From: Duffyella gerundensis
GTDB lineage: Bacteria; Pseudomonadota; Gammaproteobacteria; Enterobacterales; Enterobacteriaceae
NCBI RefSeq assembly: GCF_001517405.1
Contig: NZ_LN907827.1
Location: 205,769 to 269,768, forward strand
DNA: 64,000 nt
Direction: 5' to 3'
Within the stretch, counting starts at the first letter, position 1. Each line of letters begins with the position of its first letter. Both the position numbers and the translations under genes were made by a program. Shown one piece after another: positions 18,323 through 28,544 of the stretch. The notes beneath the pieces were generated by a model. That model had not been told where the DNA came from, made no database searches, and was given only the letters and a program-made list of their open reading frames with translations.

Positions 18323-20365
18323 ATGACCAATCCGTTACTCCAATCATTTACGCTTCCCCCTTTTTCTGACATCAAGCCTGAACACGTTGTGCCTGCGGTC
18401 ACCGCTGCGCTGGATGAGTGTCGCCAGATGGTTGAAAAAGTGGTGGCGCAGGGCGCTCCTTATACCTGGGATAATCTGGTTCAGCCGCTGGCTGAAGTCG
18501 ACGATCGCCTGGGACGTATTTTCTCACCGGTAAGCCACCTTAATTCGGTAAAAAACAGCCCGGAGCTGCGTGAAGTCTACGAACAAACGCTGCCGCTGCT
18601 GTCAGAATATGGCACCTGGGTGGGCCAGCACGAAGGGCTGTATCAGGCGTATCGCAATCTGAAAGAGGGCGAGCATTACGCGACGCTGAGCCTGGCGCAG
18701 AAAAAAGCGGTGGATAATGCCCTGCGCGATTTTGAGCTTTCGGGCATCGGCCTGTCGAAAGAGAAACAAAAACGCTATGGCGAAATCGCCGCGCGCCTGT
18801 CTGAACTGGGTTCGACTTACAGCAATAATGTGCTGGATGCGACCATGGGCTGGAGCAAGCTGATCACCGACGTTAGTGAACTCTCCGGCATGCCAGAAAG
18901 CGCGCTGGATGCGGCGAAGGCGCAGGCCGAAGCGAAAGAACAACAGGGCTGGCTGCTGACGCTGGATATTCCCAGCTATCTGCCGGTGATGACCTACTGC
19001 GACAACCAGGCGCTGCGTGAAGAGATGTACCGCGCCTATGCGACGCGCGCCTCGGATCAAGGACCCAATGCCGGTAAGTGGGATAACAGTGAAGTAATGG
19101 CGGAAGAGCTGGCGCTGCGTCATGAGCTGGCACAGCTGCTGGGCTTCGACTCCTACGCCGACAAATCGCTGGCGACCAAAATGGCGGAAAATCCGGCGCA
19201 GGTGACCGATTTTCTGACCGACCTGGCAAAGCGTGCCCGTCCACAGGCGGAGAAAGAGCTGGCTCAGCTACAGGCCTTTGCGCAAAAAGAGCACGGCATC
19301 AGTGAGCTGCAGCCGTGGGATCTGACCTATTACGGCGAAAAACAGAAACAGCATCTCTACACCATCAGTGATGAGCAGCTGCGACCTTACTTCCCGGAAG
19401 AGCGCGCGGTAAACGGCCTGTTTGAAGTGGTGAAACGCATTTATGGCATCACCGCGAAAGAGCGCAAAGATGTCGATGTTTATCATCCTGACGTGCGTTT
19501 CTTCGACCTGTTTGATGAGAGCGGCGAGCTGCGCGGCAGCTTCTATCTCGATCTCTACGCCCGTGAAAACAAACGCGGTGGCGCGTGGATGGATGACTGC
19601 GTTGGCATGATGCGCCTGGCTGACGGCTCGCTGCAAAAGCCGGTCGCCTACTTAACCTGTAACTTCAATCGTCCGCTGAACGGCAAACCGGCGCTGTTCA
19701 CCCACGATGAAGTCACCACGCTGTTCCATGAGTTTGGTCATGGCCTGCATCATATGCTGACCGGCATCGACACGCCGGGCGTCTCTGGCATCAGCGGTGT
19801 GCCGTGGGATGCGGTTGAGCTGCCAAGCCAGTTCATGGAGAACTGGTGCTGGGAGCCAGAAGCGCTGGCCTTTATCTCCGGTCATTACGAAACCGGCGAG
19901 CCGTTGCCACAGGCGCTGCTCGACAAAATGCTGGCGGCGAAAAACTACCAGGCGGCGCTGTTTATCCTGCGTCAGCTGGAGTTCGGCCTGTTTGATTTCC
20001 GCCTGCATGCCGAGTTCGATCCGGCAAAAGGCGCGCAGATTCTGGAGATGCTGAAAGCGATCAAGAAGCTGGTGGCCGTGGTACCGAGCCCGGAATGGGG
20101 CCGTTTCCCACACGCGTTCAGCCACATCTTTGCCGGTGGTTACGCGGCGGGTTACTACAGTTATCTCTGGGCCGACGTGCTGGCGGCAGATGCTTACTCC
20201 CGCTTCCGCGAAGAGGGCATTTTCAACCGCGAAACTGGTCAGTCGTTCCTCGATAACATCCTGACGCGCGGCGGTTCCGAAGAGCCAATGGAGCTGTTCA
20301 AACGCTTCCGTGGTCGCGAGCCGCAGCTTGATGCGATGCTGGATCATTACGGTATCGAAGGATAA
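18323..20365 (+). CDS. prlC: Oligopeptidase A
   Basis: A 680-residue M3 family zinc metallopeptidase matching E. coli PrlC, which degrades cytosolic oligopeptides including cleaved signal peptides. The zinc motif HEFGH is at residues 469-473, with the third ligand expected in the downstream [15 protein letters not shown] segment ([15 protein letters not shown]). Length and termini ([14 protein letters not shown]... LDHYGIEG) agree with the family. rsmJ starts 8 bases past the stop, as in E. coli, so the pair is an operon. Confidence 0.97.
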   Translation: MTNPLLQSFTLPPFSDIKPEHVVPAVTAALDECRQMVEKVVAQGAPYTWDNLVQPLAEVDDRLGRIFSPVSHLNSVKNSPELREVYEQTLPLLSEYGTWVGQHEGLYQAYRNLKEGEHYATLSLAQKKAVDNALRDFELSGIGLSKEKQKRYGEIAARLSELGSTYSNNVLDATMGWSKLITDVSELSGMPESALDAAKAQAEAKEQQGWLLTLDIPSYLPVMTYCDNQALREEMYRAYATRASDQGPNAGKWDNSEVMAEELALRHELAQLLGFDSYADKSLATKMAENPAQVTDFLTDLAKRARPQAEKELAQLQAFAQKEHGISELQPWDLTYYGEKQKQHLYTISDEQLRPYFPEERAVNGLFEVVKRIYGITAKERKDVDVYHPDVRFFDLFDESGELRGSFYLDLYARENKRGGAWMDDCVGMMRLADGSLQKPVAYLTCNFNRPLNGKPALFTHDEVTTLFHEFGHGLHHMLTGIDTPGVSGISGVPWDAVELPSQFMENWCWEPEALAFISGHYETGEPLPQALLDKMLAAKNYQAALFILRQLEFGLFDFRLHAEFDPAKGAQILEMLKAIKKLVAVVPSPEWGRFPHAFSHIFAGGYAAGYYSYLWADVLAADAYSRFREEGIFNRETGQSFLDNILTRGGSEEPMELFKRFRGREPQLDAMLDHYGIEG

Positions 20366-20373
20366 CGCTTCGG

Positions 20374-21132
20374 GTGAAAATCTGTTTGATAGATGAATCG
20401 GGCGCCGGAGACGGCGCCTTATCTGTTTTAGCGAGCCGCTGGCAGCTGGAGCACGATGAGAATGCCATGATGGCGCTGGTGATGACGCCTGAGCGGCTGG
20501 AACTGCGCAAACGCGATGAGCCAAAGCTTGGCGGCATCTATGTCGACTTTGTTTCTGGCGCGATGGCGCACCGGCGGCGCTTTGGCGGCGGACGTGGCGA
20601 AGCGGTCGCAAAAGCGGTCGGCATCAAAGGTAACTATTTGCCCGACGTAGTTGACGCCACTGCGGGCCTGGGCCGCGACGCCTTTGTGCTGGCGGCGCTG
20701 GGTTGCCGGGTGCGCATGCTGGAGCGGCATCCGGTGGTGGCCGCTTTGCTGGACGACGGGCTGTCGCGCGGGTATCGCGATGCTGAGATTGGTGGCTGGC
20801 TGCGCGATCGGCTGACGCTGCTGCACGCTTCAAGCCTGGCGGCGCTGGCAACGTTGCAGCCTAAACCAGACGTAGTCTATCTCGATCCAATGTATCCACA
20901 CCGGCAGAAAAGCGCGATGGTGAAGAAAGAGATGCGCGTTTTTCAGACGCTGGTTGGCGCTGATGATGACGCCGATGGTCTGCTGGAACCCGCACGTCGG
21001 CTGGCGAAAAAACGCATCGTGGTGAAGCGGCCTGACTATGCGCCGCCCCTGGCGGGCATCGCCACGCAGTCAGCGGTGGAGACCAAAAGCCACCGTTTTG
21101 ATATCTATCCGCCACTGGTGGAAAACCCATAA
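20374..21132 (+). CDS. rsmJ: 16S rRNA (guanine(1516)-N2)-methyltransferase RsmJ
   Basis: A 252-residue protein matching E. coli RsmJ (YhiQ), which methylates G1516 of 16S rRNA. SAM motif I is [16 protein letters not shown] near residue 90, and the catalytic-loop motif YLDPMYPHR lies near residue 170. It starts at GTG 8 bases after prlC, with coupling likely since no separate ribosome site stands out. A strong terminator follows the stop. Confidence 0.95.
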   Translation: MKICLIDESGAGDGALSVLASRWQLEHDENAMMALVMTPERLELRKRDEPKLGGIYVDFVSGAMAHRRRFGGGRGEAVAKAVGIKGNYLPDVVDATAGLGRDAFVLAALGCRVRMLERHPVVAALLDDGLSRGYRDAEIGGWLRDRLTLLHASSLAALATLQPKPDVVYLDPMYPHRQKSAMVKKEMRVFQTLVGADDDADGLLEPARRLAKKRIVVKRPDYAPPLAGIATQSAVETKSHRFDIYPPLVENP

Positions 21133-21159
21133 AAAAAGGCGCTCACTGAGCGCCTTTTT
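21133..21159. terminator. Bidirectional terminator between rsmJ and uspA
   Basis: GGCGCTC (21138-21144) and GAGCGCC (21148-21154) pair around an ACT loop, with A-run 21131-21137 and T-run 21155-21159, so it works for both convergent genes. Confidence 0.92.
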
Positions 21160-21179
21160 GCTGGCGGAAACGGCGAGCC

Positions 21180-21623
21180 TTACTCGTTGTCGTCGTCTTC
21201 ATCGCTCAGCGGCACAATCAGCATGTCGATATGGACGGTGTTGATCAGCTGGCGTGCTGAGGACATCAGCTTGCTCCAGAAATCCTGATGATGGCCGCAG
21301 ACCACCAAATCGATATCGTACTTTTTGATCGCTTCAACCAGCACCTGGCCGAGATCACCGCTGCCGCTCAGCGTTTCGCTGAGTGGATATCCGGCGCTCT
21401 GCGACAGTTCGGTTAGCGCGTTGTGCGTCTCTTCAGAGATGCGCTTTTGCATGTCACCGAGGTTGACGTCAATCAGCCCGGTATAGAGGTCGGAATAGTT
21501 CACATCCACATGAATCAGTGACACTTTGGCATCGTAAGGGCGTGCCAGTGAGACCGCTTTATCGACCAGCAGCTTACTTTCCGGGGAAAGATCGACCGCA
21601 ATCAGGATATGTTTATAAGCCAT
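21180..21623 (-). CDS. uspA: Universal stress protein A
   Basis: A 147-residue cytosolic UspA. The N-terminal [21 protein letters not shown] strand-helix and the [22 protein letters not shown] segment are typical of the UspA subfamily, which lacks a full ATP-binding G-2x-G-9x-G(S/T) loop and does not bind ATP. It accumulates on growth arrest, starvation and oxidative stress. It is divergent from uspB, as in E. coli, and shares a terminator with rsmJ. Confidence 0.96.
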   Translation of the reverse strand: MAYKHILIAVDLSPESKLLVDKAVSLARPYDAKVSLIHVDVNYSDLYTGLIDVNLGDMQKRISEETHNALTELSQSAGYPLSETLSGSGDLGQVLVEAIKKYDIDLVVCGHHQDFWSKLMSSARQLINTVHIDMLIVPLSDEDDDNE

Positions 21624-22028
21624 GATACAACTCCTTCCGTTAGAGGCGCGATTAGGTTAGCAGGTAAGTTTGCTCCATCACCATCATCTGTTTTCCATGA
21701 CGAACCAGCAGGTTGAGCCGCCGGGATCGGCCTGGTGCGCAGCGGCGCCCTTCACCTGCGCCTTAATTATGACCTCCAGTATAGCGCCAAATGTTAACGG
21801 ATGCTGAGCGAAGCAGCGCTGAATGCGATATCGATCGTCCGCTATTCGCTAACTTTTTGCGGCCAGTCAGAATCATTGCTGGAAAGTTTTTCTTTTAATC
21901 TCCTAAACTAGTAACAGGATCGATTTACCGGCTCGGATAGCTGCTTTCTCAGCATTCACTTTATTGTTCTGACAGGAAAGGCGTCAGTCGCCTTTTGCGT
22001 TCCCGCGAGTCGAGTTGGGAGGAAACAG
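21624..22028. promoter_or_regulatory. uspA/uspB divergent promoter region
   Basis: 405 bases between uspA and uspB with no supported ORF. On the minus strand TATACT (21783 down to 21778) is a good -10 candidate for uspA, giving a leader of about 150 bases. E. coli uspA also has a long leader. No clear -35 accompanies it. A uspB promoter, sigma-S dependent in E. coli, was not pinned down. Confidence 0.45.
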
Positions 22029-22364
22029 ATGATCAGCACCATCGCGCTTTTCTGGGCTTTATGTGTAATTTGCTTAATTAACATGGCACGTTATTTCTCC
22101 TCTCTGCGCGCGCTCTTATTCGTGCTGCGCGGGTGCGATCCTTTGCTGTATCAATATGTTGATGGCGCCGGATTTTTCACCTCTCATGGGCAGCCGAGTA
22201 AGCAGGTACGGCTGGTGCGCTATATCTGGGCGCAGCGTTACCGCGATCATCATGATGAAGAGTTTATTCGTCGCTGTGAGCGGGTGCGTCGGCAGTTCTT
22301 GCTGACCAGCGCGCTATGCGGCCTGGTATTTGTCAGCCTGATTGGTCTGGCGATCTGGCATTAG
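22029..22364 (+). CDS. uspB: Universal stress protein B
   Basis: A 111-residue inner-membrane protein with an N-terminal transmembrane helix ([20 protein letters not shown]), a basic cytosolic middle and a C-terminal helix ([20 protein letters not shown]). Length and sequence match E. coli UspB, a sigma-S-dependent protein needed for ethanol resistance in stationary phase. AGGAAACAG lies just upstream of the ATG. It is convergent with pitA, and a hairpin lies between them. Confidence 0.93.
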   Translation: MISTIALFWALCVICLINMARYFSSLRALLFVLRGCDPLLYQYVDGAGFFTSHGQPSKQVRLVRYIWAQRYRDHHDEEFIRRCERVRRQFLLTSALCGLVFVSLIGLAIWH

Positions 22365-22413
22365 GTGAGCGTGAGGAAAGCGGCAGAGCAGGGCGAAGCG
22401 GGGGAGAAGCAGG

Positions 22414-22442
22414 GTTTCCCTCACCCGATGAGTGAGGGAAAC
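22414..22442. terminator. Hairpin between convergent uspB and pitA
   Basis: GTTTCCCTCAC (22414-22424) and GTGAGGGAAAC (22432-22442) form a perfect 11-bp stem. There is no T-run on either side, so it may be a transcript-stabilising or Rho-assisted end. Confidence 0.5.
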
Positions 22443-22453
22443 GCCCGGCGCGA

Positions 22454-23953
22454 TTAAATCAGCTTGAGCGCAATCCAGTAAAGTGAACCGGACAGCACGA
22501 TACAAACCGGCAGGGTAAAGATCCATGCCATCGCGATATTCTTAATGGTACGGCTCTGCAAGCCACCGCCATCAACCAGCATGGTTCCCGCCACCGAAGA
22601 GGAGAGAATGTGCGTGGTTGAAACTGGCATACCGGTGTAACTGGCGACGCCAATCGACAGCGCGGCAGTGACCTGAGCCGACATGCCCTGCGCATAGGTC
22701 ATGCCTTTCTTACCGATTTTTTCACCGATGGTGGTCGCCACACGACGCCAGCCAATCATGGTGCCTGTGCCTAACGCCAGCGCAACCGCCACGATAATCC
22801 AGATCGGCGCATATTCGATGCTGCTCAACAAATCGCTTTTCAGCTTATTGAGGAAGCGGCGATCGTCCGGGCTGGTTTCCGGCAGCTTAGCGGCTTTGTC
22901 CGCCGTATCGGAGATGCACAGCAGCAAACGACGCATCTGACTGCGCTGATCAACTGACAGCTGATCGTAGCTTTGCAGATTGGTCAGCAGGCCTTGCGCA
23001 CGTTGCACCGCAACCAGCGCGCGGGCGCTATCGCAATGAAACTCCTGTGGACCAGACGGAATCTCTTCCGGCGTCGGTACCGCAGGTGGCGCCATCGCAA
23101 TGATGTGCGTCAGTGCCTGATCGTGCTGCTGATAATATTGCTGCAGGTGGTTAACCGCATCGCGGGTACGCGTGATGTCATAGCCAGAAGCGTTCATGTT
23201 AACCACGAAGCCCGCAGGCGCAACGCCAATTAACACCAGCATAATCAGGCCAATGCCTTTCTGACCATCGTTAGCGCCATGCGAATAGCTGACGCCAATG
23301 GCCGAAACGATCAGCGCGATACGGGTCCAGAACGGCGGCTTTTTCTTGCCATCGATCTTTTCACGGTCAGCTGGCGTCATATGGATACGCGAACGTTTTT
23401 TGGTATTGCTCCAGTAGCGGCGCAGCAGAAAAATCAGGCCGCCAGCGATGATCAGGCCAACAATCGGCGAGAGAATCAGCGAAGCAAAGATATTGATAAC
23501 TTTAGGGATATTCAGCGCATCTACCACGGAAGAGCCGGTCATCAATGCATTCGTCAGGCCGATGCCGATAATGGCGCCGATTAACGTATGCGAACTTGAT
23601 GCAGGCAAACCGAGATACCAGGTACCCAGGTTCCAGATGATAGCGGCCAACAGCATGGAGAACACCATCGCCAGGCCATGCGCAGAACCGACATTCAATA
23701 GCAAATCGGTGGGCAACATATGCACAATGGCATACGCCACGCTCAAGCCACCCAACAGCACGCCAAAGAAATTGAAGACACCCGCCATGACGACGGCCAG
23801 CTGCGCACGCATTGCTCGCGTATAGATCACAGTCGCCACCGCGTTAGCGGTATCATGGAAGCCGTTGATTGCCTCATAAAACAATACAAACAGCAGAGCA
23901 AGAACCAGTAACAGGCCGGTAGTGTAATCGAGACCAGCAAACAGATGTAGCAT
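22454..23953 (-). CDS. pitA: Low-affinity inorganic phosphate transporter PitA
   Basis: A 499-residue inner-membrane permease that imports metal-phosphate complexes using the proton gradient. It has the family's duplicated signature: [18 protein letters not shown] at the N-terminus and [13 protein letters not shown] in the second half, with about ten transmembrane helices and a large soluble loop near residues 290-400. The start [15 protein letters not shown] matches E. coli PitA; a longer reading frame to 24073 adds 40 residues that do not fit the family. It sits between uspB and yhiN, as in E. coli. Confidence 0.96.
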   Translation of the reverse strand: MLHLFAGLDYTTGLLLVLALLFVLFYEAINGFHDTANAVATVIYTRAMRAQLAVVMAGVFNFFGVLLGGLSVAYAIVHMLPTDLLLNVGSAHGLAMVFSMLLAAIIWNLGTWYLGLPASSSHTLIGAIIGIGLTNALMTGSSVVDALNIPKVINIFASLILSPIVGLIIAGGLIFLLRRYWSNTKKRSRIHMTPADREKIDGKKKPPFWTRIALIVSAIGVSYSHGANDGQKGIGLIMLVLIGVAPAGFVVNMNASGYDITRTRDAVNHLQQYYQQHDQALTHIIAMAPPAVPTPEEIPSGPQEFHCDSARALVAVQRAQGLLTNLQSYDQLSVDQRSQMRRLLLCISDTADKAAKLPETSPDDRRFLNKLKSDLLSSIEYAPIWIIVAVALALGTGTMIGWRRVATTIGEKIGKKGMTYAQGMSAQVTAALSIGVASYTGMPVSTTHILSSSVAGTMLVDGGGLQSRTIKNIAMAWIFTLPVCIVLSGSLYWIALKLI

Positions 23954-24134
23954 AAATGTTACGCCATTTTGGAGGACATGAACGCGGCGCATTATCAGCG
24001 ACAAAGCGCGTGATGGGAAAGGAAAATATAGACTTTTTTTGACATCGCCGTGCAACAAAGGCCAGCTGTTCATTAAAAAAGTGAATACTATTAGCCTGTT
24101 ACATTATGACACATTTATGCGATTCTGATGACGC

Positions 24135-24151
24135 TGGCACATCATGTGCCA
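24135..24151. promoter_or_regulatory. 17-bp perfect palindrome upstream of yhiN
   Basis: TGGCACAT-C-ATGTGCCA is a perfect inverted repeat lying 48 bases before the yhiN start, in the pitA/yhiN divergent region. The form suggests a dimeric repressor or activator site; I cannot name the protein. Confidence 0.4.
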
Positions 24152-24198
24152 TCTCTCTACAATCAGCGCCTTTCGTAAAAAACGGGCCGGGAGCCATC

Positions 24199-25383
24199 GT
24201 GGAACAGTTTGACGTTATTATCATTGGCGCAGGCGCCGCTGGGTTGTTTTGCGCCGCCCAGGCGGGGCAGCGTGGCCTGAACGTGCTGCTGGTGGATAAC
24301 GGTAAAAAACCAGGGCGTAAAATTCTGATGTCCGGCGGCGGCCGCTGCAATTTTACCAACATGTATATCGAGCCCGCGGCCTATCTCTCGCACAATCCGC
24401 ATTTCTGTAAGTCGGCGCTGGCACGCTATACCCAATGGGATTTTATCGAGCTGGTCGCAAAACACGGCATCGCCTACCACGAGAAAACCCTGGGTCAGCT
24501 GTTTTGCGACGATTCTGCACAGCAGATGGTGGATCTGCTGGTTAAGGAGTGTGAGCGGGGCCGGGTAACGCTGCGCCTGCGCACCGAGGTGGGTGCCATT
24601 ACGCGCGATGATCAGGGCTACAGAGTGAGCCTCAATGGTACAGAAGTTAGTGCTCGCAAACTTGTGGTGGCGAGCGGTGGCTTATCAATGCCGGGCCTTG
24701 GCGCGTCGCCGCTGGGCTATAAAATTGCCGAGCAGTTTGGCCTTTCTGTGTTCCCAACGCGCGCCGGGCTGGTGCCGTTTACGCTGCATAAGCCGCTGCT
24801 CGATCAGCTACAAAATCTCTCTGGCGTGGCGCTGCCTGCTACCGTGGAGGCCGAAGATGGCACGCTGTTTAAAGAAGCGCTGCTGTTTACCCATCGCGGC
24901 CTTTCCGGTCCAGCGATTCTGCAGATTTCCAGTTACTGGCTGCCCGGCGAGCAGCTGGCCATCAATTTATCACCGACCACCGAACTGGGCGCGTTTCTCA
25001 CCGTCCAGCGCGAGGCGCATCCCAATCTCAGCCTGAAAAATAGCCTGGCGAAGGTGTTGCCGAAACGGCTGGTGGAAGTGCTGCAAACCCTGGCGATCGT
25101 GCCCGATGTAACACTAAAGCAGCTGAATGCTAAACAGCAGAGTGAGTTAGTACATACTCTCCATAACTGGCGCGTACAGCCTAACGGCACGGAAGGCTAT
25201 CGTACCGCTGAAGTGACGCTCGGCGGCGTCGACACCACGCAGCTCTCTTCTAAAACCATGGAGGCGCGGCAGGTGCCGGGGCTCTATTTTATTGGCGAAG
25301 TGGTGGATGTCACCGGCTGGCTCGGCGGCTATAACTTCCAGTGGGCATGGAGCTCGGCATGGGCCTGTGCGCAGGCGCTGTGA
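24199..25383 (+). CDS. yhiN: HI0933/YhiN family FAD-dependent flavoprotein
   Basis: A 394-residue flavoprotein matching E. coli YhiN. The FAD motif VIIIGAGAAGLFCAAQAGQ is at residues 5-23, and the family signature GKKPGRKILMSGGGRCNFTN follows near residue 40. The C-terminal FIGEVVDVTGWLGGYNFQWAWSSAW contacts the flavin. Physiological substrates are unknown. I chose GTG at 24199 because MEQFDVIIIGAGAAG matches the family's N-terminus and CGGGAG lies upstream; the frame is open to 24106, but that extension is not family-like. Confidence 0.92.
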   Translation: MEQFDVIIIGAGAAGLFCAAQAGQRGLNVLLVDNGKKPGRKILMSGGGRCNFTNMYIEPAAYLSHNPHFCKSALARYTQWDFIELVAKHGIAYHEKTLGQLFCDDSAQQMVDLLVKECERGRVTLRLRTEVGAITRDDQGYRVSLNGTEVSARKLVVASGGLSMPGLGASPLGYKIAEQFGLSVFPTRAGLVPFTLHKPLLDQLQNLSGVALPATVEAEDGTLFKEALLFTHRGLSGPAILQISSYWLPGEQLAINLSPTTELGAFLTVQREAHPNLSLKNSLAKVLPKRLVEVLQTLAIVPDVTLKQLNAKQQSELVHTLHNWRVQPNGTEGYRTAEVTLGGVDTTQLSSKTMEARQVPGLYFIGEVVDVTGWLGGYNFQWAWSSAWACAQAL

Positions 25384-25459
25384 GGTTGTGCCAGGCTAAA
25401 GGTGGCATAACGGCTGGCTTATCGCGGCGCCGTTAAAACGATCCATTACGGAGAAACGG

Positions 25460-25597
25460 GTGAAAAAGAGCGAGCTTCCGGTGAAAACCTGCGTTGTGTG
25501 TGGGCTGCCGTTCACCTGGCGCAAGAAATGGGAACGATGCTGGGACGAGGTGCGCTACTGCTCGGAGCGCTGTCGTCGTTATAAGCATCAACATTAA
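25460..25597 (+). CDS. DUF2256 family zinc-ribbon-like microprotein
   Basis: A 45-residue protein starting at GTG with ACGGAGA at 25448-25454. The four cysteines in [11 protein letters not shown] and [10 protein letters not shown], joined by [14 protein letters not shown], match DUF2256, a family of very short proteins with a predicted treble-clef or zinc-ribbon. It has five cysteines in all. DUF2256 genes are often next to photolyase or cryptochrome genes in other bacteria; here the neighbours are yhiN and nhaA. The function is unknown. Confidence 0.85.
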   Translation: MKKSELPVKTCVVCGLPFTWRKKWERCWDEVRYCSERCRRYKHQH

Positions 25598-25751
25598 GCT
25601 TTTCTGTTGCTGCGTCGCCCTGCGTTATGACGCCCGCTGTCCCACTACTGGTATGCCCGCCTGTTGACAGTTAAAGTTGCAGCTGCGGCAGACGTCGTAA
25701 AGCACCTACGTCCATCACTGATGTGAACCGAACAGCCCTCAGGGAGGCGAT

Positions 25752-26930
25752 ATGGCTGGAAACAGCATTAAAAAAGCACCAATTGTGATTACCCGCGCCT
25801 TTGCGGCTTTCTTTACCTCACCCATGGCCGGCGGCATTGTGTTGATCCTCGCCTCCGCCGCGGCGATTATCATTGCCAACTCTGCCTGGGGCGAAAGCTA
25901 TAAGGCGTTGCTGGTGTGGAAAACCGCAGGGCTTTCCGTTGAGCACTGGATCAACGACGCGCTGATGGCGATATTCTTCCTGCTGGTCGGGCTGGATATC
26001 AAACGTGAACTGCTTATGGGCCAGCTGGCGAGCTGGAGCCAGCGTGCGCTGCCCGGCTTTGCGGCGGCAGGCGGCATGGCGGTACCGGCGCTGTTCTTTT
26101 ATGCGTTTAACAGCGGCAATCCGGAAACGCTCTCAGGCTGGGCGATTCCCACCGCTACCGATATTGCTTTTGCGCTGGGCGTGCTGGCGCTGCTGGGCGA
26201 TCGCGTTCCGCTGTCGCTGAAAATCTTTCTCTCCGCGCTGGCCATCCTGGATGACATGGGTGCGGTGATTATTATCGCGCTGTTTTATACCAGTGATATC
26301 GCTCTGACCATGCTGGCCGGTGCCGCTGCGATGGTTGTGCTGCTGGCGATCATGAACCGCATGGGCGTGAAGCGCCTGCTGCCTTATCTGGTGGTTGGCG
26401 TGGTGCTGTGGTTCTTTATGCTGCAGTCGGGCGTGCACGCTACCATCGCAGGCATTCTGCTGGCGCTGTTTATCCCGTTAAAAGGTGGTGAAGATGAAAC
26501 CTCGCCGCTGGAAAAACTGGAGCATGCGCTGGGGCCGTGGGTCACCTTTATCGTGCTGCCGCTGTTTGGTTTTGCCAACGCGGGCGTGGCGCTGGGCGGC
26601 ATGACGCTGGACGATTTAACCGCACCGGTGCCTATTGGCGTGGCGCTGGGACTGTTTTTTGGCAAGCAGATCGGTGTGTTTGGTCTGTCATTACTGGCTA
26701 TTGTCACCGGCCTGGCGAAAAAGCCGGACAACAGCAGCTGGCTGCAGCTCTACGGCGTGGCCGTGCTGTGCGGTATTGGGTTTACCATGAGCCTGTTTAT
26801 CGGCAACCTGGCATTTGCGCATGCGCCACTGCTGGTGGATGAGGTGAAAATTGGTGTGCTGGCGGGATCAATCGCCGCGGCAATTTTCGGTATGTTGATT
26901 CTGCGCTTCGCCCACGCGCGTCGCAGCTGA
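25752..26930 (+). CDS. nhaA: Na+/H+ antiporter NhaA
   Basis: A 392-residue inner-membrane antiporter that expels Na+ or Li+ in exchange for protons. The ion-binding aspartates are in place: D137 in ATDIAF and the pair D167/D168 in AILDDMG, equal to E. coli D133, D163 and D164 with an offset of four. About twelve transmembrane helices are evident. GGGAGGCG lies just before the ATG. The gene is not next to a nhaR-type LysR regulator, unlike E. coli, so its control may differ. Confidence 0.96.
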   Translation: MAGNSIKKAPIVITRAFAAFFTSPMAGGIVLILASAAAIIIANSAWGESYKALLVWKTAGLSVEHWINDALMAIFFLLVGLDIKRELLMGQLASWSQRALPGFAAAGGMAVPALFFYAFNSGNPETLSGWAIPTATDIAFALGVLALLGDRVPLSLKIFLSALAILDDMGAVIIIALFYTSDIALTMLAGAAAMVVLLAIMNRMGVKRLLPYLVVGVVLWFFMLQSGVHATIAGILLALFIPLKGGEDETSPLEKLEHALGPWVTFIVLPLFGFANAGVALGGMTLDDLTAPVPIGVALGLFFGKQIGVFGLSLLAIVTGLAKKPDNSSWLQLYGVAVLCGIGFTMSLFIGNLAFAHAPLLVDEVKIGVLAGSIAAAIFGMLILRFAHARRS

Positions 26931-26948
26931 GTTCATTCAACCCCGATC

Positions 26949-26976
26949 AAACCCGCCTCGTGCGGGTTTTTCTTTT
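26949..26976 (+). terminator. Intrinsic terminator after nhaA
   Basis: AAACCCGC (26949-26956) and GCGGGTTT (26962-26969) form an 8-bp stem with a CTCGT loop, followed by a T-rich TTCTTTT tract. Confidence 0.88.
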
Positions 26977-27024
26977 GGGGCGTGGAAAGCGTGCCGCAAT
27001 CCGTGCCGAATTATTCGCCATCTT

Positions 27025-27053
27025 TATACAGTGCAATAAATAGCGTTTATACT
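27025..27053 (+). promoter_or_regulatory. Candidate sigma-70 promoter for crtZ
   Basis: TATACA (27025-27030, a 4/6 -35) and TATACT (27048-27053, a 5/6 -10) are separated by 17 bases, about 77 bases before the crtZ ATG. Confidence 0.4.
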
Positions 27054-27130
27054 TTGCCCGGCAGTCTGGCGATGTTAACGTTTCTCATTGGCTCGGTCTG
27101 ACCTTACCCTATTAGAATCCGGGATTAACT

Positions 27131-27700
27131 ATGCTTGTGCTGTGGAACACCTTGATCGTCCTTTCAACCGTTGCTGCTATGGAACTGATAGCAGCCTTTT
27201 CACACAGGTACATCATGCACGGCTGGGGCTGGAACTGGCACCACTCGCACCATGAACCGCGCACCGGCTGGTTTGAACTCAACGATATGTATGCGGTGCT
27301 GTTTGCCGGGCTGGCCATTGCGCTGATCGCCGCCGGAACGGCAGGCTACTGGCCGCTGCAGTGGATTGGTGCTGGCATGACGCTGTACGGCCTGCTTTAT
27401 TTTATCGTCCACGACGGACTGGTGCATCAGCGCTGGCCGTTTCGCTACGTGCCGCGCCGTGGCTACCTTAAGCGTCTGTATATGGCGCACCGCTTACATC
27501 ATGCGGTGCGTGGCAAGGAAGATTGTGTGTCGTTTGGTTTTCTCTATGCGCCGCCGGTTGAGAAACTGCAGGCGACGCTGCGCCAGCGCCATGGACGTCG
27601 GCGCGCACGAGCCGGTGCTAGCGCGGGCGCTGCCAGAGGCCAGCAGGACGCGGCGTCGGCGATCGCACGCGAGAAGTCACCGCCATCCCCGCACCGCTGA
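27131..27700 (+). CDS. crtZ: Beta-carotene hydroxylase CrtZ
   Basis: A 189-residue membrane di-iron hydroxylase that converts beta-carotene to zeaxanthin via cryptoxanthin by adding 3- and 3'-hydroxyls. The histidine clusters HRYIMH, HHSHH, HDGLVHQRW and HRLHH are all present, with two to three hydrophobic segments between. Family members are usually about 175-178 residues; this one has a basic, alanine-rich C-terminal extension from about residue 160 whose coding sequence overlaps the end of crtB on the other strand by 83 bases. It is transcribed toward the rest of the cluster. Confidence 0.95.
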   Translation: MLVLWNTLIVLSTVAAMELIAAFSHRYIMHGWGWNWHHSHHEPRTGWFELNDMYAVLFAGLAIALIAAGTAGYWPLQWIGAGMTLYGLLYFIVHDGLVHQRWPFRYVPRRGYLKRLYMAHRLHHAVRGKEDCVSFGFLYAPPVEKLQATLRQRHGRRRARAGASAGAARGQQDAASAIAREKSPPSPHR

Positions 27701-28544
27701 TCAGCAGGCCCAGCTTCTCCATTTTGCTGGTGCCCTGCCGCCGTTGCCAGGCATCGCTGCCTGCGCGCTGCACTTTGATACCAATTTCACGATAAACCCC
27801 GCGCGCGGTGGCGATGGCCCAGGCGCAACGCAGCGGCAGGCCAGGTAATCCGGCACGCGCCGAATCGTAATAGGGCTCTGCGGCGTTAATCAATCGCGTT
27901 GCCAGCCGCGCCAGTGCCGGACGGTTCGCCTCGTCTGCCAGGGTGGCGGGCGTTAATCCCTCTTCGGCCAGCCAGTCAGCCGGTAAATAACAGCGGCCAG
28001 CCTGGGCATCTTCAACGATGTCGCGGGCAATATTGGTCAACTGAAATGCCAGGCCCAAATCACATGCCCGATCCAACACCGCCTCGTCGCGTACGCCCAT
28101 CACCCGCGCCATCATGAGACCAACTACGCCTGCGACGTGATAGCAATAGCGCAGTGTGTCGTCGAAATTGAGATAGGCCTCATCGCGCACGTCCATGGCG
28201 TAGCCTTCAAGGTGATCAAACGCCTGCTGTTGCGGAATGTCATGCGCCAGCACCACCTCCTGAAACGCGGCGAATGCCGGTTCATCCATCGGCGCGCCCG
28301 CGTAAGCCTGACGAGTCTGGCTTTGCAGTTTGGCCAGCCGCTGTTCAGCGTCGCTGATGCTTACCACCGGCGCGGCAAAACCTAATTCCTGACCGTCAAT
28401 GACGTCATCACAGTGACGGCACCAGGCGTAAAGCATCAGAGCGCTGCGCCGCGTGCTGGCATCAAACAGCTTCGAGGCGGTGGCAAAACTTTTTGAGCCC
28501 GCCGCCATGGTTTGTGTCGCGTGATTCAGCAGCGGCTGATTCAT
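27618..28544 (-). CDS. crtB: Phytoene synthase CrtB
   Basis: A 308-residue squalene/phytoene synthase family enzyme that condenses two geranylgeranyl diphosphates to phytoene. The first Asp-rich motif is in LYAWCRHCDDVIDG (near residue 37) and the second in NIARDIVEDAQAGR (near residue 165). It is the last gene of the crtE-idi-crtX-crtY-crtI-crtB transcript and its start overlaps the stop of crtI by four bases (28541-28544). Its 3' end overlaps crtZ on the opposite strand. Confidence 0.97.
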   Translation of the reverse strand: MNQPLLNHATQTMAAGSKSFATASKLFDASTRRSALMLYAWCRHCDDVIDGQELGFAAPVVSISDAEQRLAKLQSQTRQAYAGAPMDEPAFAAFQEVVLAHDIPQQQAFDHLEGYAMDVRDEAYLNFDDTLRYCYHVAGVVGLMMARVMGVRDEAVLDRACDLGLAFQLTNIARDIVEDAQAGRCYLPADWLAEEGLTPATLADEANRPALARLATRLINAAEPYYDSARAGLPGLPLRCAWAIATARGVYREIGIKVQRAGSDAWQRRQGTSKMEKLGLLISGAGMAVTSRVRSPTPRPAGLWQRPR

